Origin: Actinomycetota bacterium
Lineage (GTDB): Bacteria; Actinomycetota; Aquicultoria; SKW223
Direction: 5' to 3'
Assembly: GCA_026417515.1 (NCBI GenBank)
Contig: JAOADC010000018.1
Span: forward strand, 1-43,874
DNA: 43,874 bases
Position numbers and translations under genes: made by a program. Positions 7,577 through 16,102 of the stretch are shown here, piece after piece. Every line of letters starts with the position of its first letter. The stretch's first letter is position 1. The notes under the pieces are model-generated. The model ran no database searches. It had not been told where the DNA came from and was given only the letters and a program-made list of their open reading frames with translations.

Positions 7577-8899
7577 GTGTATGACAAGAAGCCAACGCTA
7601 AGAAGGTTTTTGATTACTTTCTCTGTGTTTGTACTCGGACTATGTTTATTCAGCGTGCCTTCATTAAAATGGAGGCACGCTGAATCTTTATATATCTATT
7701 TTTTTATAATTCTTGCCGCCTATATTTTTAACAACTTAGGAACGAGCCTACCCACCCATGTGTATTTCTCCTTCTCCGAACCCATATACATATTTGCTGC
7801 GGTTATACTAAATCCACTGGAGCAACTGATTCCAATTTTTCTTGGATGTCTATTTACTGAAGTGGTCTATAACATTAAACATAAAAAAAATTACCCGTGG
7901 TACCAAATTACCTTTAACCCCTCAAACATTGCATTCAGCAATTTCATTGCGTCATTGGTTTTCCACGCTCTTGATGTTTATCTAAACGTATATGTTTGGG
8001 GGCTTTTTGTATCGATATTTTTGGCCATTATCGCCTTCGAGTTTGTAAATTCACTCATCACTTCGACTGCGATTGCCTTTCTTGAAGAATTTTCCGTAAT
8101 TGATCTTACTGTCTCGACCACATCTTTAAGTTTGGTGATTCCAACAACCTCGAATCTGGTCGTTTCAAGTATTTTGATCTGGTCATATCTGAACGATTTT
8201 CATTTGATAGCAATTGTCAGTTTGTTCTCGTTCTTTCTCGTTGCTGGAATTTATCAGAAAGAAGGCAAACTAATCCAGACGAGAAAGGAAATTGTAAACG
8301 CACTTATCGAAACAGTTGGTGCTCGCGATGATTACACAAAGAGGCATTCGATGAGAGTTTCTGAACTAGCAACGCTTGTTGCAAAAGAAATGAAACTGCC
8401 CTATCGAGTTGTAATGAATGTAGAATTTTCAGGAATGTTGCACGATTTAGGCAAAATAAATTTTCCAGATAAGGCATTCACTCAAAAACACATTGACCAC
8501 GAAACATGGGAACGAATAATCAAACATCCTGAGGTATCAAAAGATATTATGGACCAGCTATCGGATTTTGGTGAGGTCGCTGGATTGGTTGAACTCCACC
8601 ACGAACGATATGATGGTTCAGGTTATCCAGAAAAGATGAAGGGAGAAGAAATACCAATTGAAGCAAGAATACTTGCTGTCGTCGACTCTTTTGATGCAAT
8701 GACCTCACATCGAACATATCGAAGAGCATTTCCTGTTGAGTTTGCACTTAAAGAGATTAAGGACTACAGTGGAATTGCCTATGATCCAAATGTGGTGGAT
8801 GCCTTCTTAAAGGTTATTGAAAGAGTGTTAAGAGAAATTGAAGAAAGGCTTGAAAAAGAAGAACTTACTTACAGATTTTCACTAAAAAGGTATCAATAG
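7568..8899 (+). CDS. Membrane-anchored HD-GYP phosphodiesterase
   Basis: The 443-residue protein has an N-terminal membrane region of roughly six to eight helices (residues 10-235) followed by an HD-GYP domain. The metal motif HDLGKI is near residue 292 and HHERYDGSGYP near 343; both signatures are intact. Known: HD-GYP domains hydrolyse cyclic di-GMP or related dinucleotides. The membrane part is probably a sensor. Start uncertain: GTG 7568 lies in a hairpin arm without a ribosome site, and GTG 7577 just after the hairpin is an alternative. The preceding mini-gene may be cotranscribed. A 36-base near-palindrome lies within the first helix. Confidence 0.85.
   Translation: METVYDKKPTLRRFLITFSVFVLGLCLFSVPSLKWRHAESLYIYFFIILAAYIFNNLGTSLPTHVYFSFSEPIYIFAAVILNPLEQLIPIFLGCLFTEVVYNIKHKKNYPWYQITFNPSNIAFSNFIASLVFHALDVYLNVYVWGLFVSIFLAIIAFEFVNSLITSTAIAFLEEFSVIDLTVSTTSLSLVIPTTSNLVVSSILIWSYLNDFHLIAIVSLFSFFLVAGIYQKEGKLIQTRKEIVNALIETVGARDDYTKRHSMRVSELATLVAKEMKLPYRVVMNVEFSGMLHDLGKINFPDKAFTQKHIDHETWERIIKHPEVSKDIMDQLSDFGEVAGLVELHHERYDGSGYPEKMKGEEIPIEARILAVVDSFDAMTSHRTYRRAFPVEFALKEIKDYSGIAYDPNVVDAFLKVIERVLREIEERLEKEELTYRFSLKRYQ
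7649..7684. repeat. 36-base near-perfect palindrome within coding sequence
   Basis: TTCAGCGTGCCTTCATT (7649-7665) and AATGGAGGCACGCTGAA (7668-7684) form 17 pairs with a 2-base AA loop; the single exception is a T-G that pairs as U-G in RNA. It lies about 80 bases after the start of the HD-GYP gene and encodes part of its first membrane segment. Confidence 0.6.
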
Positions 8900-8927
8900 T
8901 TATCTTGATTGTTTAAAATTAGGGCTT

Positions 8928-9497
8928 ATGGAGCTTTTTTTGCTTGCAATTCCGCTAGGGTTGCTTATTGGCTGGCTACGTGGTGGGAATACAAGAAATT
9001 TAGAAAACTCATATATTAGAGGATTATCACTGGTCTTAATTGCATTTTTACTTCGTTTTCTTGTTAATTCCCCTGATTTAGCAAAGGATTTGAATATCGG
9101 CTTTCTTATCGTTTACTTCCCATTTATAAATATCTTTGCCTATATTGTTCTTCTAATTTTTGCTTACTTGAATTTAAGGCTAATAAGCATCAGAGTTTTT
9201 GCTTTTGGCACATTACTGAACGCAATTCCTATCGTTCTTAACGGTGGAAAGATGCCCTTTGAATTAAATGAAGCAAGAAAAGTTGGCATGGCAGAAACTT
9301 TAATAAAGCTTTCGAAGGAAGGTTCAGCAAATATTCCATCAAATAGAGATGCCTTGTTCTGGCCCCTTGGTGATCTGATTCCACTGAGAGGAATCAGGTT
9401 CTACAAACTGGTTTCTATTGGAGATATTGTTCTTTTCTTTGCTCTCGTTCTACTAATTTCAGAACTGATGCTTGATAAATCTAAGAAGGATGTTTAG
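8928..9497 (+). CDS. DUF5317 family membrane protein
   Basis: The 189-residue protein has about five hydrophobic helices (near residues 1-20, 30-48, 57-84, 86-105 and 165-183). It carries the motif LNAIPIVLNGGKMP near residues 97-110, typical of DUF5317 proteins; their function is unknown. Start ATG 8928 follows a weak TTAGGG ribosome site. It sits 28 bases after the HD-GYP gene and is probably in the same operon. Its last 17 bases overlap the end of the convergent gene. Confidence 0.75.
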   Translation: MELFLLAIPLGLLIGWLRGGNTRNLENSYIRGLSLVLIAFLLRFLVNSPDLAKDLNIGFLIVYFPFINIFAYIVLLIFAYLNLRLISIRVFAFGTLLNAIPIVLNGGKMPFELNEARKVGMAETLIKLSKEGSANIPSNRDALFWPLGDLIPLRGIRFYKLVSIGDIVLFFALVLLISELMLDKSKKDV

Positions 9498-10068
9498 ACA
9501 GTTTCCTGAAGAAGTTTGCAGTTGATTTTAAAAGGCCGAAAGGAAATCCTTCAGCAAATTCAGCAATGACTTCAAAGAATCTTCCCTTTTGAGAAATTAA
9601 CACCAAAGTCAACCAGATTAAAGAGATTAAGAAAGATGCTATGTCAAGGTAATAGGCGAAAATAAAAGGAAGAATTGTCAGAGGAAAAGAAATAAGCATA
9701 ACCATTGATTTTGAATTAGAAATAAAAGCAATCAGCAATATTGCAAGTATATAAAAGGTGAAAAATTGTTTAGAGACAAGTCCTAAAATGAACAAATACG
9801 TAAAGGAAGAAATGATCAAGATTACGTCAACAATAAAATCGAAACTGGAAAGATAAGATGCCACTGAAGCACTTCTTGCAAACTTACCATCTAAGATATC
9901 CGTAGTCCATCCAAGCAAAAGCAAAAATATCATATAGCGGAAGGTTCTTAATTTCTTGTGAATTCCAAGGATAACTATCATTATCGATATGATCAATCTT
10001 GAAAAAGTGAAAAAATCAGCCAGTAAAGCCAATTTAATCACCCACTTACTCGAATAATCCTTCAGCAA
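9481..10068 (-). CDS. CDP-alcohol phosphatidyltransferase-like membrane protein
   Basis: The 195-residue protein has about five or six membrane helices. Near residue 59 it carries DILDGKFAR, followed by DFIVD, matching most of the CDP-alcohol phosphatidyltransferase motif D-x2-DG-x2-AR-...-G-x3-D-x3-D. Known family members make phospholipids at the membrane by displacing CMP. Odd: the conserved glycine between AR and the third aspartate is not in place (sequence SYLSSFDFIVD), so activity or substrate may differ. The four aspartates are present. The start overlaps the upstream gene's end by 23 bases. Confidence 0.7.
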   Translation of the reverse strand: MLKDYSSKWVIKLALLADFFTFSRLIISIMIVILGIHKKLRTFRYMIFLLLLGWTTDILDGKFARSASVASYLSSFDFIVDVILIISSFTYLFILGLVSKQFFTFYILAILLIAFISNSKSMVMLISFPLTILPFIFAYYLDIASFLISLIWLTLVLISQKGRFFEVIAEFAEGFPFGLLKSTANFFRKLSKHPS

Positions 10069-11116
10069 CCTTTACTATTTTTTCTTTTTCTATATTACTT
10101 ACAATTAAGAGGAATGTATTTCTATCATTAGTCCATGCTGCAAGAGCGCATGGTAGCGCAGCTGTATTAAATTCTCTATTATTAACTTTAAAGGGTTTAC
10201 CTTTCTTCAAAGGATTTAGATTAAATTTTCCCCTTGACTCGACTATATGTACAAAATAATGGGTATCGTAATAGGAGAACAGAATCAAATCTTTTTTTAT
10301 CTCCAATGCAGAAAATGGAGCCCTGTATCTGTTTAGCCTCATTATTCTCATTTGTTTAAGTTCAGGAGGAGCCCATGTGGGTGGATATATTGTGAATGGA
10401 GCCAAGTTTTGCACTTCTTCAGCTTCTAAAATGATACCAGGATATGAATCGACCGCCTCTTTTGCATCGATATGAAATGGTTCTTTTGTTGCATTTAATT
10501 CATCCGAGAAATCTATTGCTCTTGCCTTATAGATTATTCTTTCACCATCCTTCACTTCAATAGATAGAGGAAATCCTGTTTGTTCATCAAACAAAAATTT
10601 ATAAGATCTATTCAATTTGAAAGAATCCCTAAAGGACAAAAACAGGCATTTTCTACCTAAATGAATAAAACCGCCTGTTAATTTGAAGTTTTTAAGGTCT
10701 GAACTGTTTCTTTTTAAAAACTCAAGGAGAGAGTTCGAATAAGGAAAGAAGAATGGATTTAAAGCTCGTTCTAATCTTTTTATTTTACCCTGAGATTCTT
10801 GAAGTAGTTCGTCTTCATTATAGATATATCTGGTAACAGTATCATAGTCAGCGACTTCGACATAGGTTCTACTATTTAAAATCCAGATTCTTGTTACATA
10901 TTTCTTTTGTTCCTGTCCAGTAATCTCATTGACCTCAAAAACAGCACTCAAATTGTCATTGGTCTTCAGCCTTACATCAAATACAGGAATAAGTATCAAA
11001 CGGTAAAAAGCAAGAAATGATAGAACTCCAACCAAAATAAGTAAGAAAAGATCCCTCTTAAAAGAGTATCTTTTCTTAATAAAGATTGGTTTATTAATCT
11101 GTCTTCTTGACGACAT
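10046..11116 (-). CDS. Membrane-anchored protein, possible RseB/LolA-like fold
   Basis: It has one N-terminal transmembrane helix (about residues 22-42 from the chosen start), then a long beta-rich exported region without Cys or catalytic motifs. The pattern FEVNEITGQEQKKYVTRIWI followed by a second region with PPTWAPPELKQMR recalls sigma-factor regulators of the RseB/MucB type and LolA-like lipoprotein carriers; this is a weak inference. Start: the track uses TTG 11140, but ATG 11116 has AGGAAA nine bases upstream and gives 356 residues. The gene overlaps the preceding small membrane gene by 23 bases, so the two are probably coupled. Confidence 0.6.
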   Translation of the reverse strand: MSSRRQINKPIFIKKRYSFKRDLFLLILVGVLSFLAFYRLILIPVFDVRLKTNDNLSAVFEVNEITGQEQKKYVTRIWILNSRTYVEVADYDTVTRYIYNEDELLQESQGKIKRLERALNPFFFPYSNSLLEFLKRNSSDLKNFKLTGGFIHLGRKCLFLSFRDSFKLNRSYKFLFDEQTGFPLSIEVKDGERIIYKARAIDFSDELNATKEPFHIDAKEAVDSYPGIILEAEEVQNLAPFTIYPPTWAPPELKQMRIMRLNRYRAPFSALEIKKDLILFSYYDTHYFVHIVESRGKFNLNPLKKGKPFKVNNREFNTAALPCALAAWTNDRNTFLLIVSNIEKEKIVKVAEGLFE

Positions 11117-11396
11117 TAAGATTTTCCTGAAGGGTGTCAACCAAAAAGTTAAGTAGGAGGAGAATCAGACCAATCAAGAAATAATTCATTATCTCTGCTG
11201 ATTTAGAATTTTTTATAAACGAACCCACTATATCAACTTTAAAAACAATTTTTTCTAAGAGCGGCTGATAGAAAATTCTGATAGATAAATAATTATTAAA
11301 GTAACTTGCAAGTGCAAGCAGGAAATAAACAACGGAATAAAAAACCAAAAATAATCGTAAAAAATCAATAAAAATGCCCTTCGGAGTCAACTTCAT
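11094..11396 (-). CDS. Small two-helix membrane protein, unknown function
   Basis: The 100-residue protein has two hydrophobic helices (about residues 9-32 and 69-88), separated by a basic/aromatic stretch. No known family is recognised. Its 3' end overlaps the RseB-like gene, suggesting they form a pair in one membrane complex. The ATG start follows AAGATG-type sequence without a strong ribosome site. Confidence 0.6.
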   Translation of the reverse strand: MKLTPKGIFIDFLRLFLVFYSVVYFLLALASYFNNYLSIRIFYQPLLEKIVFKVDIVGSFIKNSKSAEIMNYFLIGLILLLLNFLVDTLQENLNVVKKTD

Positions 11397-11423
11397 CTTA
11401 ATGTTATTTTACAACAAATTTAT

Positions 11424-12026
11424 TTATAAAAAACCTAAATCGGGCATATTATTGTGATATTCTTCCAAAATTTTCCTGCGTAGACGGTTTTCAAGTTCTA
11501 CTAAATTCATTACATCGTAGTAGTTATAAAGTTCAAGAAGAGAGAGTGCCTTCTTATCCCCCATTTCATATTCATTCCAGAGGTTTACAGCATCTAAGCC
11601 ATTCATTCCTTCAATGGTGCTATCTCTTATAATTCCCAATTCTTTTTCTACTTTTTTTAGACCACCATAAAGATCGAGTTCCCAGCACATATACATAAGA
11701 TCCAAAGATTGTATAGAAGGAGACAACCTAAAACCAACAAATCTTTCTAATATATCAAGATCAAATCTTTCTCCATTATACGTAATGACTACTTCAACCC
11801 CATCAAGCAACCTGTGTATAGTTTCTGCTTTTATATTAGGGCGAACTAACCTTCTGAAGCCTTCTTCCTTGATATATATACCTACCAGTGTTGGATTAAA
11901 TGATTCGTCTGTCTCGATATCGAGATAGGCTCTTTTAAGATCTTCGTTCATTAAAAGTTCGATAATTTGATTGACCTTGTGCCTCGGTACACAAACTCTT
12001 TTTTTTCTAACTTTGCGCTGTTCCAT
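11424..12026 (-). CDS. Ribonuclease H-like DEDD exonuclease domain protein (YprB type)
   Basis: The 200-residue protein shows the three exonuclease motifs: YLDIETD near residue 35 (DxE), YNGERFDLDIL near 99 (N..FD) and YNYYDVMNL near 167 (Y...D). This matches the RNase_H_2/YprB group of predicted 3'-5' exonucleases; the substrate is unknown. The first 30 residues are basic. Start ATG 12026 has GAGTGA upstream. The gene stands alone on its strand after the ncRNA region and upstream of the small membrane genes. Confidence 0.75.
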   Translation of the reverse strand: MEQRKVRKKRVCVPRHKVNQIIELLMNEDLKRAYLDIETDESFNPTLVGIYIKEEGFRRLVRPNIKAETIHRLLDGVEVVITYNGERFDLDILERFVGFRLSPSIQSLDLMYMCWELDLYGGLKKVEKELGIIRDSTIEGMNGLDAVNLWNEYEMGDKKALSLLELYNYYDVMNLVELENRLRRKILEEYHNNMPDLGFL

Positions 12027-12106
12027 TAAAAATCACTCAATTCTATTTTACAAGGTTAAAAGACTTTTACGCATAAATAAAACTAAAAAATTTTTTTAAA
12101 AAATAG

Positions 12107-12135
12107 TTGACTTACCTATGAAATAGTACTAAACT
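12107..12135 (+). promoter_or_regulatory. Sigma-70-type promoter for the structured RNA
   Basis: TTGACT (12107-12112), a 17-base spacer and TAAACT (12130-12135) predict a transcript start about 12142-12144. That is exactly where the folded RNA begins (AGCCCCGAG). There is no plus-strand ORF downstream. Confidence 0.6.
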
Positions 12136-12141
12136 TCATTA

Positions 12142-12297
12142 TAGCCCCGAGAAGCCTTAAGAAGGCTTTTCGAAAGCGAACATATTTAAACCTCGTAGGG
12201 CGAGCGAAAGCCCGAGCTGAGAAGCAAGGGCAGAGTAGCCAGCCAGAGGTTAGAGAGTGTTCGTAAGTAGAGATAGCCAAGGGTTTCTCGGGGTTTT
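12142..12297 (+). ncRNA. Structured small RNA, 6S-like rod (candidate)
   Basis: The transcript ends pair: CCCCGAGAAGCCTT (12145-12158) with AAGGGTTTCTCGGGG (12279-12293), directly followed by TTTTATT. Further in, GGCT pairs with AGCC and GCGAACA pairs with TGTTCGT across an internal bubble of about 10 bases per side, and AACCTC pairs with GAGGTT. The tip contains a GGGC...GCCC hairpin and GCGAAAGC, a stable GNRA loop. It is much more GC-rich than its flanks. A long closed rod of about 155 bases with a central bubble and its own promoter is the layout of 6S RNA, but the branched tip is unusual and no signature sequence proves it. It might also be a new RNA family. It ends at the stop of the convergent WYL gene. 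Confidence 0.65.
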
Positions 12298-13270
12298 ATT
12301 TGTATATATCCAGTATTCTTTCAATTCTTTCTCTTGCTTTTTCTGCGATTTCTCTTGGCTCTACAATACTTACCTCTCCACTGAAGGGAAGAAGCCATTG
12401 ATAAACAATCCAGTCAATTGAGATCAATGGCACCTGAAAAAGAATCTCATTATCTGATAATTCTTCTTTCTTGAATCTTTGAAACATCTCGCTGAGATAT
12501 CTTGCTGAAAATCCAGTTGCCTTTAAAGTTACCATTTCATCCTGTCTTCTCTTTTTGAACTCCTCTATCTTAACTTTGAGCTCGTTTTCTATTTTGCTGT
12601 CAAGATTGAATGTTTCTGGAATTATTTCAATATCGGAAATATTCTCAAGTATGAAGGTTTTAATAAGTTGATCGGCAGTATCGACTGCCCAAAGATAAAA
12701 TCCCTTAAAGTAATAGTTAACCTGAATAGGAAGTACCTCATGAACGCCAAAACGTGAGCTTGTAGTGGAATAATAGCTTATTCTTATTTTTTTTCTTTCC
12801 TTAATGGCTTTTGAGATAAGATTTAGGACTTCAAAAACTTCTCGGTTTGGATAAACAGCTCGATGTTTTTCCAGGTCCTTTTTTACAGCCTCCACAAGCA
12901 ATTTTGGTAAGTTTCCTATTATCTTATCGATTAAATGTTTATAATCTTCATTTGCATCGCCAATATATTCCTTGAAAGCCAGTAGAGCAAAAAGGAATGC
13001 AAATAATTCTTTTTCGCTCAGAGCAAATGGAATCCTTATATCATAGGGCGAATAGAAACTGACCTTTTCGTCTTTCTCATCGATTTCGAGGTTAAATGTT
13101 ACCGCTGGCATAACCTCACAGAGGCAGATGATTTTTGCTATCTTTTTTAATTCACTCTTATCATAACCAAATAGTTCTTCCAGTTCCTTTATTGATGCTT
13201 CTCCGCCTTTTTGTTCAAGGTAGGCAAGCATAGATAGAAGCTTTTGAAAGTCGAAAGAATTTCTATTCAT
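12296..13270 (-). CDS. WYL-domain transcriptional regulator (PafC-like)
   Basis: The 324-residue protein has an N-terminal helix-turn-helix-like part (residues 1-50), then a WYL domain around residues 160-230 (RKKIRISYYSTTSS, later YYFKGFYLWAVDTAD). A WCX-like C-terminal extension follows. Known: tandem WYL proteins such as PafB and PafC form a pair that senses DNA damage, often through single-stranded DNA. The ATG shares one base with the stop of the upstream WYL gene, so the two are cotranslated. The PafBC role in this organism is inferred. Confidence 0.8.
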   Translation of the reverse strand: MNRNSFDFQKLLSMLAYLEQKGGEASIKELEELFGYDKSELKKIAKIICLCEVMPAVTFNLEIDEKDEKVSFYSPYDIRIPFALSEKELFAFLFALLAFKEYIGDANEDYKHLIDKIIGNLPKLLVEAVKKDLEKHRAVYPNREVFEVLNLISKAIKERKKIRISYYSTTSSRFGVHEVLPIQVNYYFKGFYLWAVDTADQLIKTFILENISDIEIIPETFNLDSKIENELKVKIEEFKKRRQDEMVTLKATGFSARYLSEMFQRFKKEELSDNEILFQVPLISIDWIVYQWLLPFSGEVSIVEPREIAEKARERIERILDIYK

Positions 13271-14229
13271 CAGAGGCTCTCCAGAACATTACAAAGATTC
13301 TGCTTAACCATTTGCCTCAAGAAATCTGGTTTAACTATCTCTGCAATTGATAAATATGGTGCAAAGTGAAGGAAGAATCTTTCAGGTGATTTAACGATTA
13401 ACTTCAGATAACAATCTTTATCAACTATCTTATAGGTCTCACCATTAAATTTCCTTTCTATCAAACTTTTCATATTTATAGGACATTTGATCTCAACTTC
13501 CACTTCATCGCCGACATCATACTGCCATGGTTTCTTGTAAAGTTCCTTTAAGATTTCGTCGATATTTGTTATTTCAATCTCTGCTTTCTTGTTGCTTACA
13601 CGCAGGTTTCTGATTCGCTTTAATTTAAAAAATCTAACTGCCTTATTCACCTCTGCAACCAGATACCATTCGCCATTCCTCAGACTTAAAAGTATTGGAT
13701 TTACTTCAAAATCCTTATAAGAGTCTGCGTCATATGCTCTGTACTCAAAGACAACTTTCTTTTTTTTGTCTATGGCTTCTTCAATCAGTCGGCTGGCAAA
13801 CTGCTCTTCTTCTGTAATATTGAGTGCAAATCTAAGCATCGGTTCTCTTTCAATAACCCTTGGATAGATTCCTAACCTGATTGCAACTTTGTATACTGCT
13901 GAGCGAAGTGCTTGAGAATTAACCACATCATCGAATGAAAGGATTTCTGCCAAAATATCAGCAAGGAGATTTTTCTCTGTCTGAATCAGATTTAGTTTTT
14001 CATTCAGGTTAAAACTATAATCAATATGATATCTGTTGCTTTCGTATAATATTCTTATCCCTTGTTCATTCAGGTACTCCTTATCTCTATTGAACATTCT
14101 ACGAAATGCTTCCTCAGATCTGCTTTTATGGTAACCTATAACAGTTTCCTGAATCTCCTCTAAGGTTAGAGGGCCTCTTTCATGAAGGGCTATTATCAGG
14201 CTTATTAATCTTTCTTGTTTTTTTGCCAT
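13270..14229 (-). CDS. WYL-domain transcriptional regulator (PafB-like)
   Basis: The 319-residue protein opens with a PafB-type winged helix ([20 protein letters not shown], then [17 protein letters not shown]). The WYL domain lies near residues 155-210 ([24 protein letters not shown]), with a WCX domain behind it. It probably dimerises with the adjacent WYL protein. It starts with ATG 14229 and is divergent from the chemoreceptor gene. A few bases of the start lie inside the chemoreceptor's over-long track ORF. Confidence 0.82.
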   Translation of the reverse strand: MAKKQERLISLIIALHERGPLTLEEIQETVIGYHKSRSEEAFRRMFNRDKEYLNEQGIRILYESNRYHIDYSFNLNEKLNLIQTEKNLLADILAEILSFDDVVNSQALRSAVYKVAIRLGIYPRVIEREPMLRFALNITEEEQFASRLIEEAIDKKKKVVFEYRAYDADSYKDFEVNPILLSLRNGEWYLVAEVNKAVRFFKLKRIRNLRVSNKKAEIEITNIDEILKELYKKPWQYDVGDEVEVEIKCPINMKSLIERKFNGETYKIVDKDCYLKLIVKSPERFFLHFAPYLSIAEIVKPDFLRQMVKQNLCNVLESL

Positions 14230-14327
14230 CAGTGAAAATTATATCAACTTTTAAAGTTAGATATATTTACACTTCGTCAATCTATAACTATCTAAAGATA
14301 AAGAATACTAAAACGATATTAAAAAAT

Positions 14328-15539
14328 ATGGTCGACGTTAAGGAGATTGAAAAAATACAAATATTTGAAATTTTTGGAAAGAAGATTAACCACAAGGGTC
14401 TTCTGCTTATTATGGAAATAGCAGGAATGTTTTTCGGCCTCATCTTTCCCCTGTTTATATATCCACTGGCAACCTTCAAATCACTCCTGCATTTTTTAGT
14501 TTTTTTTATTTTTTGTGTAATTTCTGGAATGTTATTAAGTTTTCTTTGCTATCGCTTTGCTTTGAAATTCGGCACCCAATTACTTTCTAACGCCACCAGC
14601 TTTGCAGAAGAAGCGCTTGCAAAAAACTTTATTTCAGATTATGAAACAGAAAAGAATATTGAAATGGTTTCTCTTAAATTCGCGAATTTGGTCCGTTTCT
14701 CAGAAAAGTTGATAGAACAAATTAAAGGCGCAGGATTAGAACTTCGTCAGGTGCTAATCGATATTCAAAAGATAGGAAACACCAATGCTGCAGCAACCGC
14801 ACAGCTGGCTTCATCAATAACTGAAATCTCTGCTACGATGGAAGAGATTGCAAGAACTTCTTCCCATATAGCAAAAAGTCTTGAGGTGCTTGCTATAAAC
14901 TCTCAAAAAACTCTTAAAGCATCCGAAGAGGGAAGGCGCGATATCGAACTTACAAACAAGTCCTTTACTGAAGCAAAGGAAGCAAACGATACTTTGACAG
15001 CCAGACTATCTGAAATACTTTCAAGAATTTCTTCTATAAATGATATTGTCAACTTTATAGAAGAGATTTCTGCAAAAACAAAAATACTGGCTTTAAACGC
15101 TTCTATTGAAGCAGCCCGAGCAGGTGAAAAAGGCAAGGGTTTTTCAGTTGTTGCAAGCGAAATCAGAGGCCTCACAGAAAGAATTTCAAGTTATACCTCA
15201 AATATAAAGTTAGCGACTCAGGAGATATTTGAGTTTGCTGAAGACCTGGAATTTCTAATTGAAGAAAATCACAAAAGATTTGATAAGGTATTTGAAGTCA
15301 GTAAAGCTACAATAGATAGGCTAGCAATCATAGAATCTGCTGCAAAGGAAACAGATATGTCTATTAAGAACATAAGAAATTCCGTTGAACACGAGAAGAT
15401 GGCTACAAATCAAATCGCTTCATCGATGCGTGAGGTTGAAAGGTCAGCTCAAAATTTGGTCAGACTGACCAGTTCCCTTATGGAAATATCAAACCGCATT
15501 GAAAATGAAATGGAAAGACTTTTCAAAAGTTTGAATTAA
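14328..15539 (+). CDS. Methyl-accepting chemotaxis protein, short type
   Basis: It has two adjacent transmembrane helices near the N-terminus (about residues 25-80) with almost no extracytoplasmic loop. A long coiled coil follows, with the conserved signalling hairpin [21 protein letters not shown] near residue 245, which binds CheA/CheW. There is no periplasmic sensor and no clear HAMP, so it may sense a cytoplasmic or membrane signal. The track starts at 14223; ATG 14328 ([11 protein letters not shown]) is more likely because the earlier stretch reads through the divergent WYL promoter. The stop shares a TTAA with the convergent flavin reductase gene. No other che genes are in the window. 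Confidence 0.85.
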   Translation: MVDVKEIEKIQIFEIFGKKINHKGLLLIMEIAGMFFGLIFPLFIYPLATFKSLLHFLVFFIFCVISGMLLSFLCYRFALKFGTQLLSNATSFAEEALAKNFISDYETEKNIEMVSLKFANLVRFSEKLIEQIKGAGLELRQVLIDIQKIGNTNAAATAQLASSITEISATMEEIARTSSHIAKSLEVLAINSQKTLKASEEGRRDIELTNKSFTEAKEANDTLTARLSEILSRISSINDIVNFIEEISAKTKILALNASIEAARAGEKGKGFSVVASEIRGLTERISSYTSNIKLATQEIFEFAEDLEFLIEENHKRFDKVFEVSKATIDRLAIIESAAKETDMSIKNIRNSVEHEKMATNQIASSMREVERSAQNLVRLTSSLMEISNRIENEMERLFKSLN

Positions 15540-16102
15540 TCTTCTTTGATTGTGAAACCATACCGTCCCACAACACTTCCTGTTACCACATATCTTTCTG
15601 GACAGTATGCCAAGGCATTGATTTTTTCATAATCAGGACGACGTTTGCTCGAATCCAGGTACTCAGCATCAACAAAAACACCGAGCACTTCTGCCAGAAA
15701 CAAATCATGAACTCCAAGATTTATGATCTGCTTTACTCTTGCTTCTATATTCACCGGACATTCTTTTATCCAATGGCCCTTAACCATCTGTGCTGCTAAA
15801 GGTGTAAGACCAGTCAATTCGAATTTATCTGCATTATTTCCAGAAACAGTTCCGCAGATATCGACCTCTCTAATCATTTCAGCAGTAGGAATATTGAGAA
15901 CGAATTCCATTTCCTTTTTTATTAATTGATTTGAATACCTAGTTGGTCTTACTGAAACGCTTACCATTGGTGGTTCTGAGCAAACGTTTCCTGCCCAGGC
16001 AATTGTTATAATATTGGATCTCTTTTTTTCTTCATCGTAAACTGTTAAGAGTAGTGCAGGAACTGGAAAAACTGCTGGATATGGCTTTAGAAACTCTTTC
16101 AC
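15536..16102 (-). CDS. Flavin reductase-like (flavoredoxin family) FMN-binding protein
   Basis: The 188-residue protein has [14 protein letters not shown] at the N-terminus and [23 protein letters not shown] near residue 28. Further on come [10 protein letters not shown] and [14 protein letters not shown], all typical of the FMN-binding split-barrel flavoredoxin/DIM6 group. Members transfer electrons or reduce free flavin; this one may support anaerobic metabolism. The start overlaps the upstream bPH2 gene by ATGA. The stop codon is interlocked with that of the chemoreceptor gene through TTAA. Confidence 0.85.
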   Translation of the reverse strand: MKEFLKPYPAVFPVPALLLTVYDEEKKRSNIITIAWAGNVCSEPPMVSVSVRPTRYSNQLIKKEMEFVLNIPTAEMIREVDICGTVSGNNADKFELTGLTPLAAQMVKGHWIKECPVNIEARVKQIINLGVHDLFLAEVLGVFVDAEYLDSSKRRPDYEKINALAYCPERYVVTGSVVGRYGFTIKED

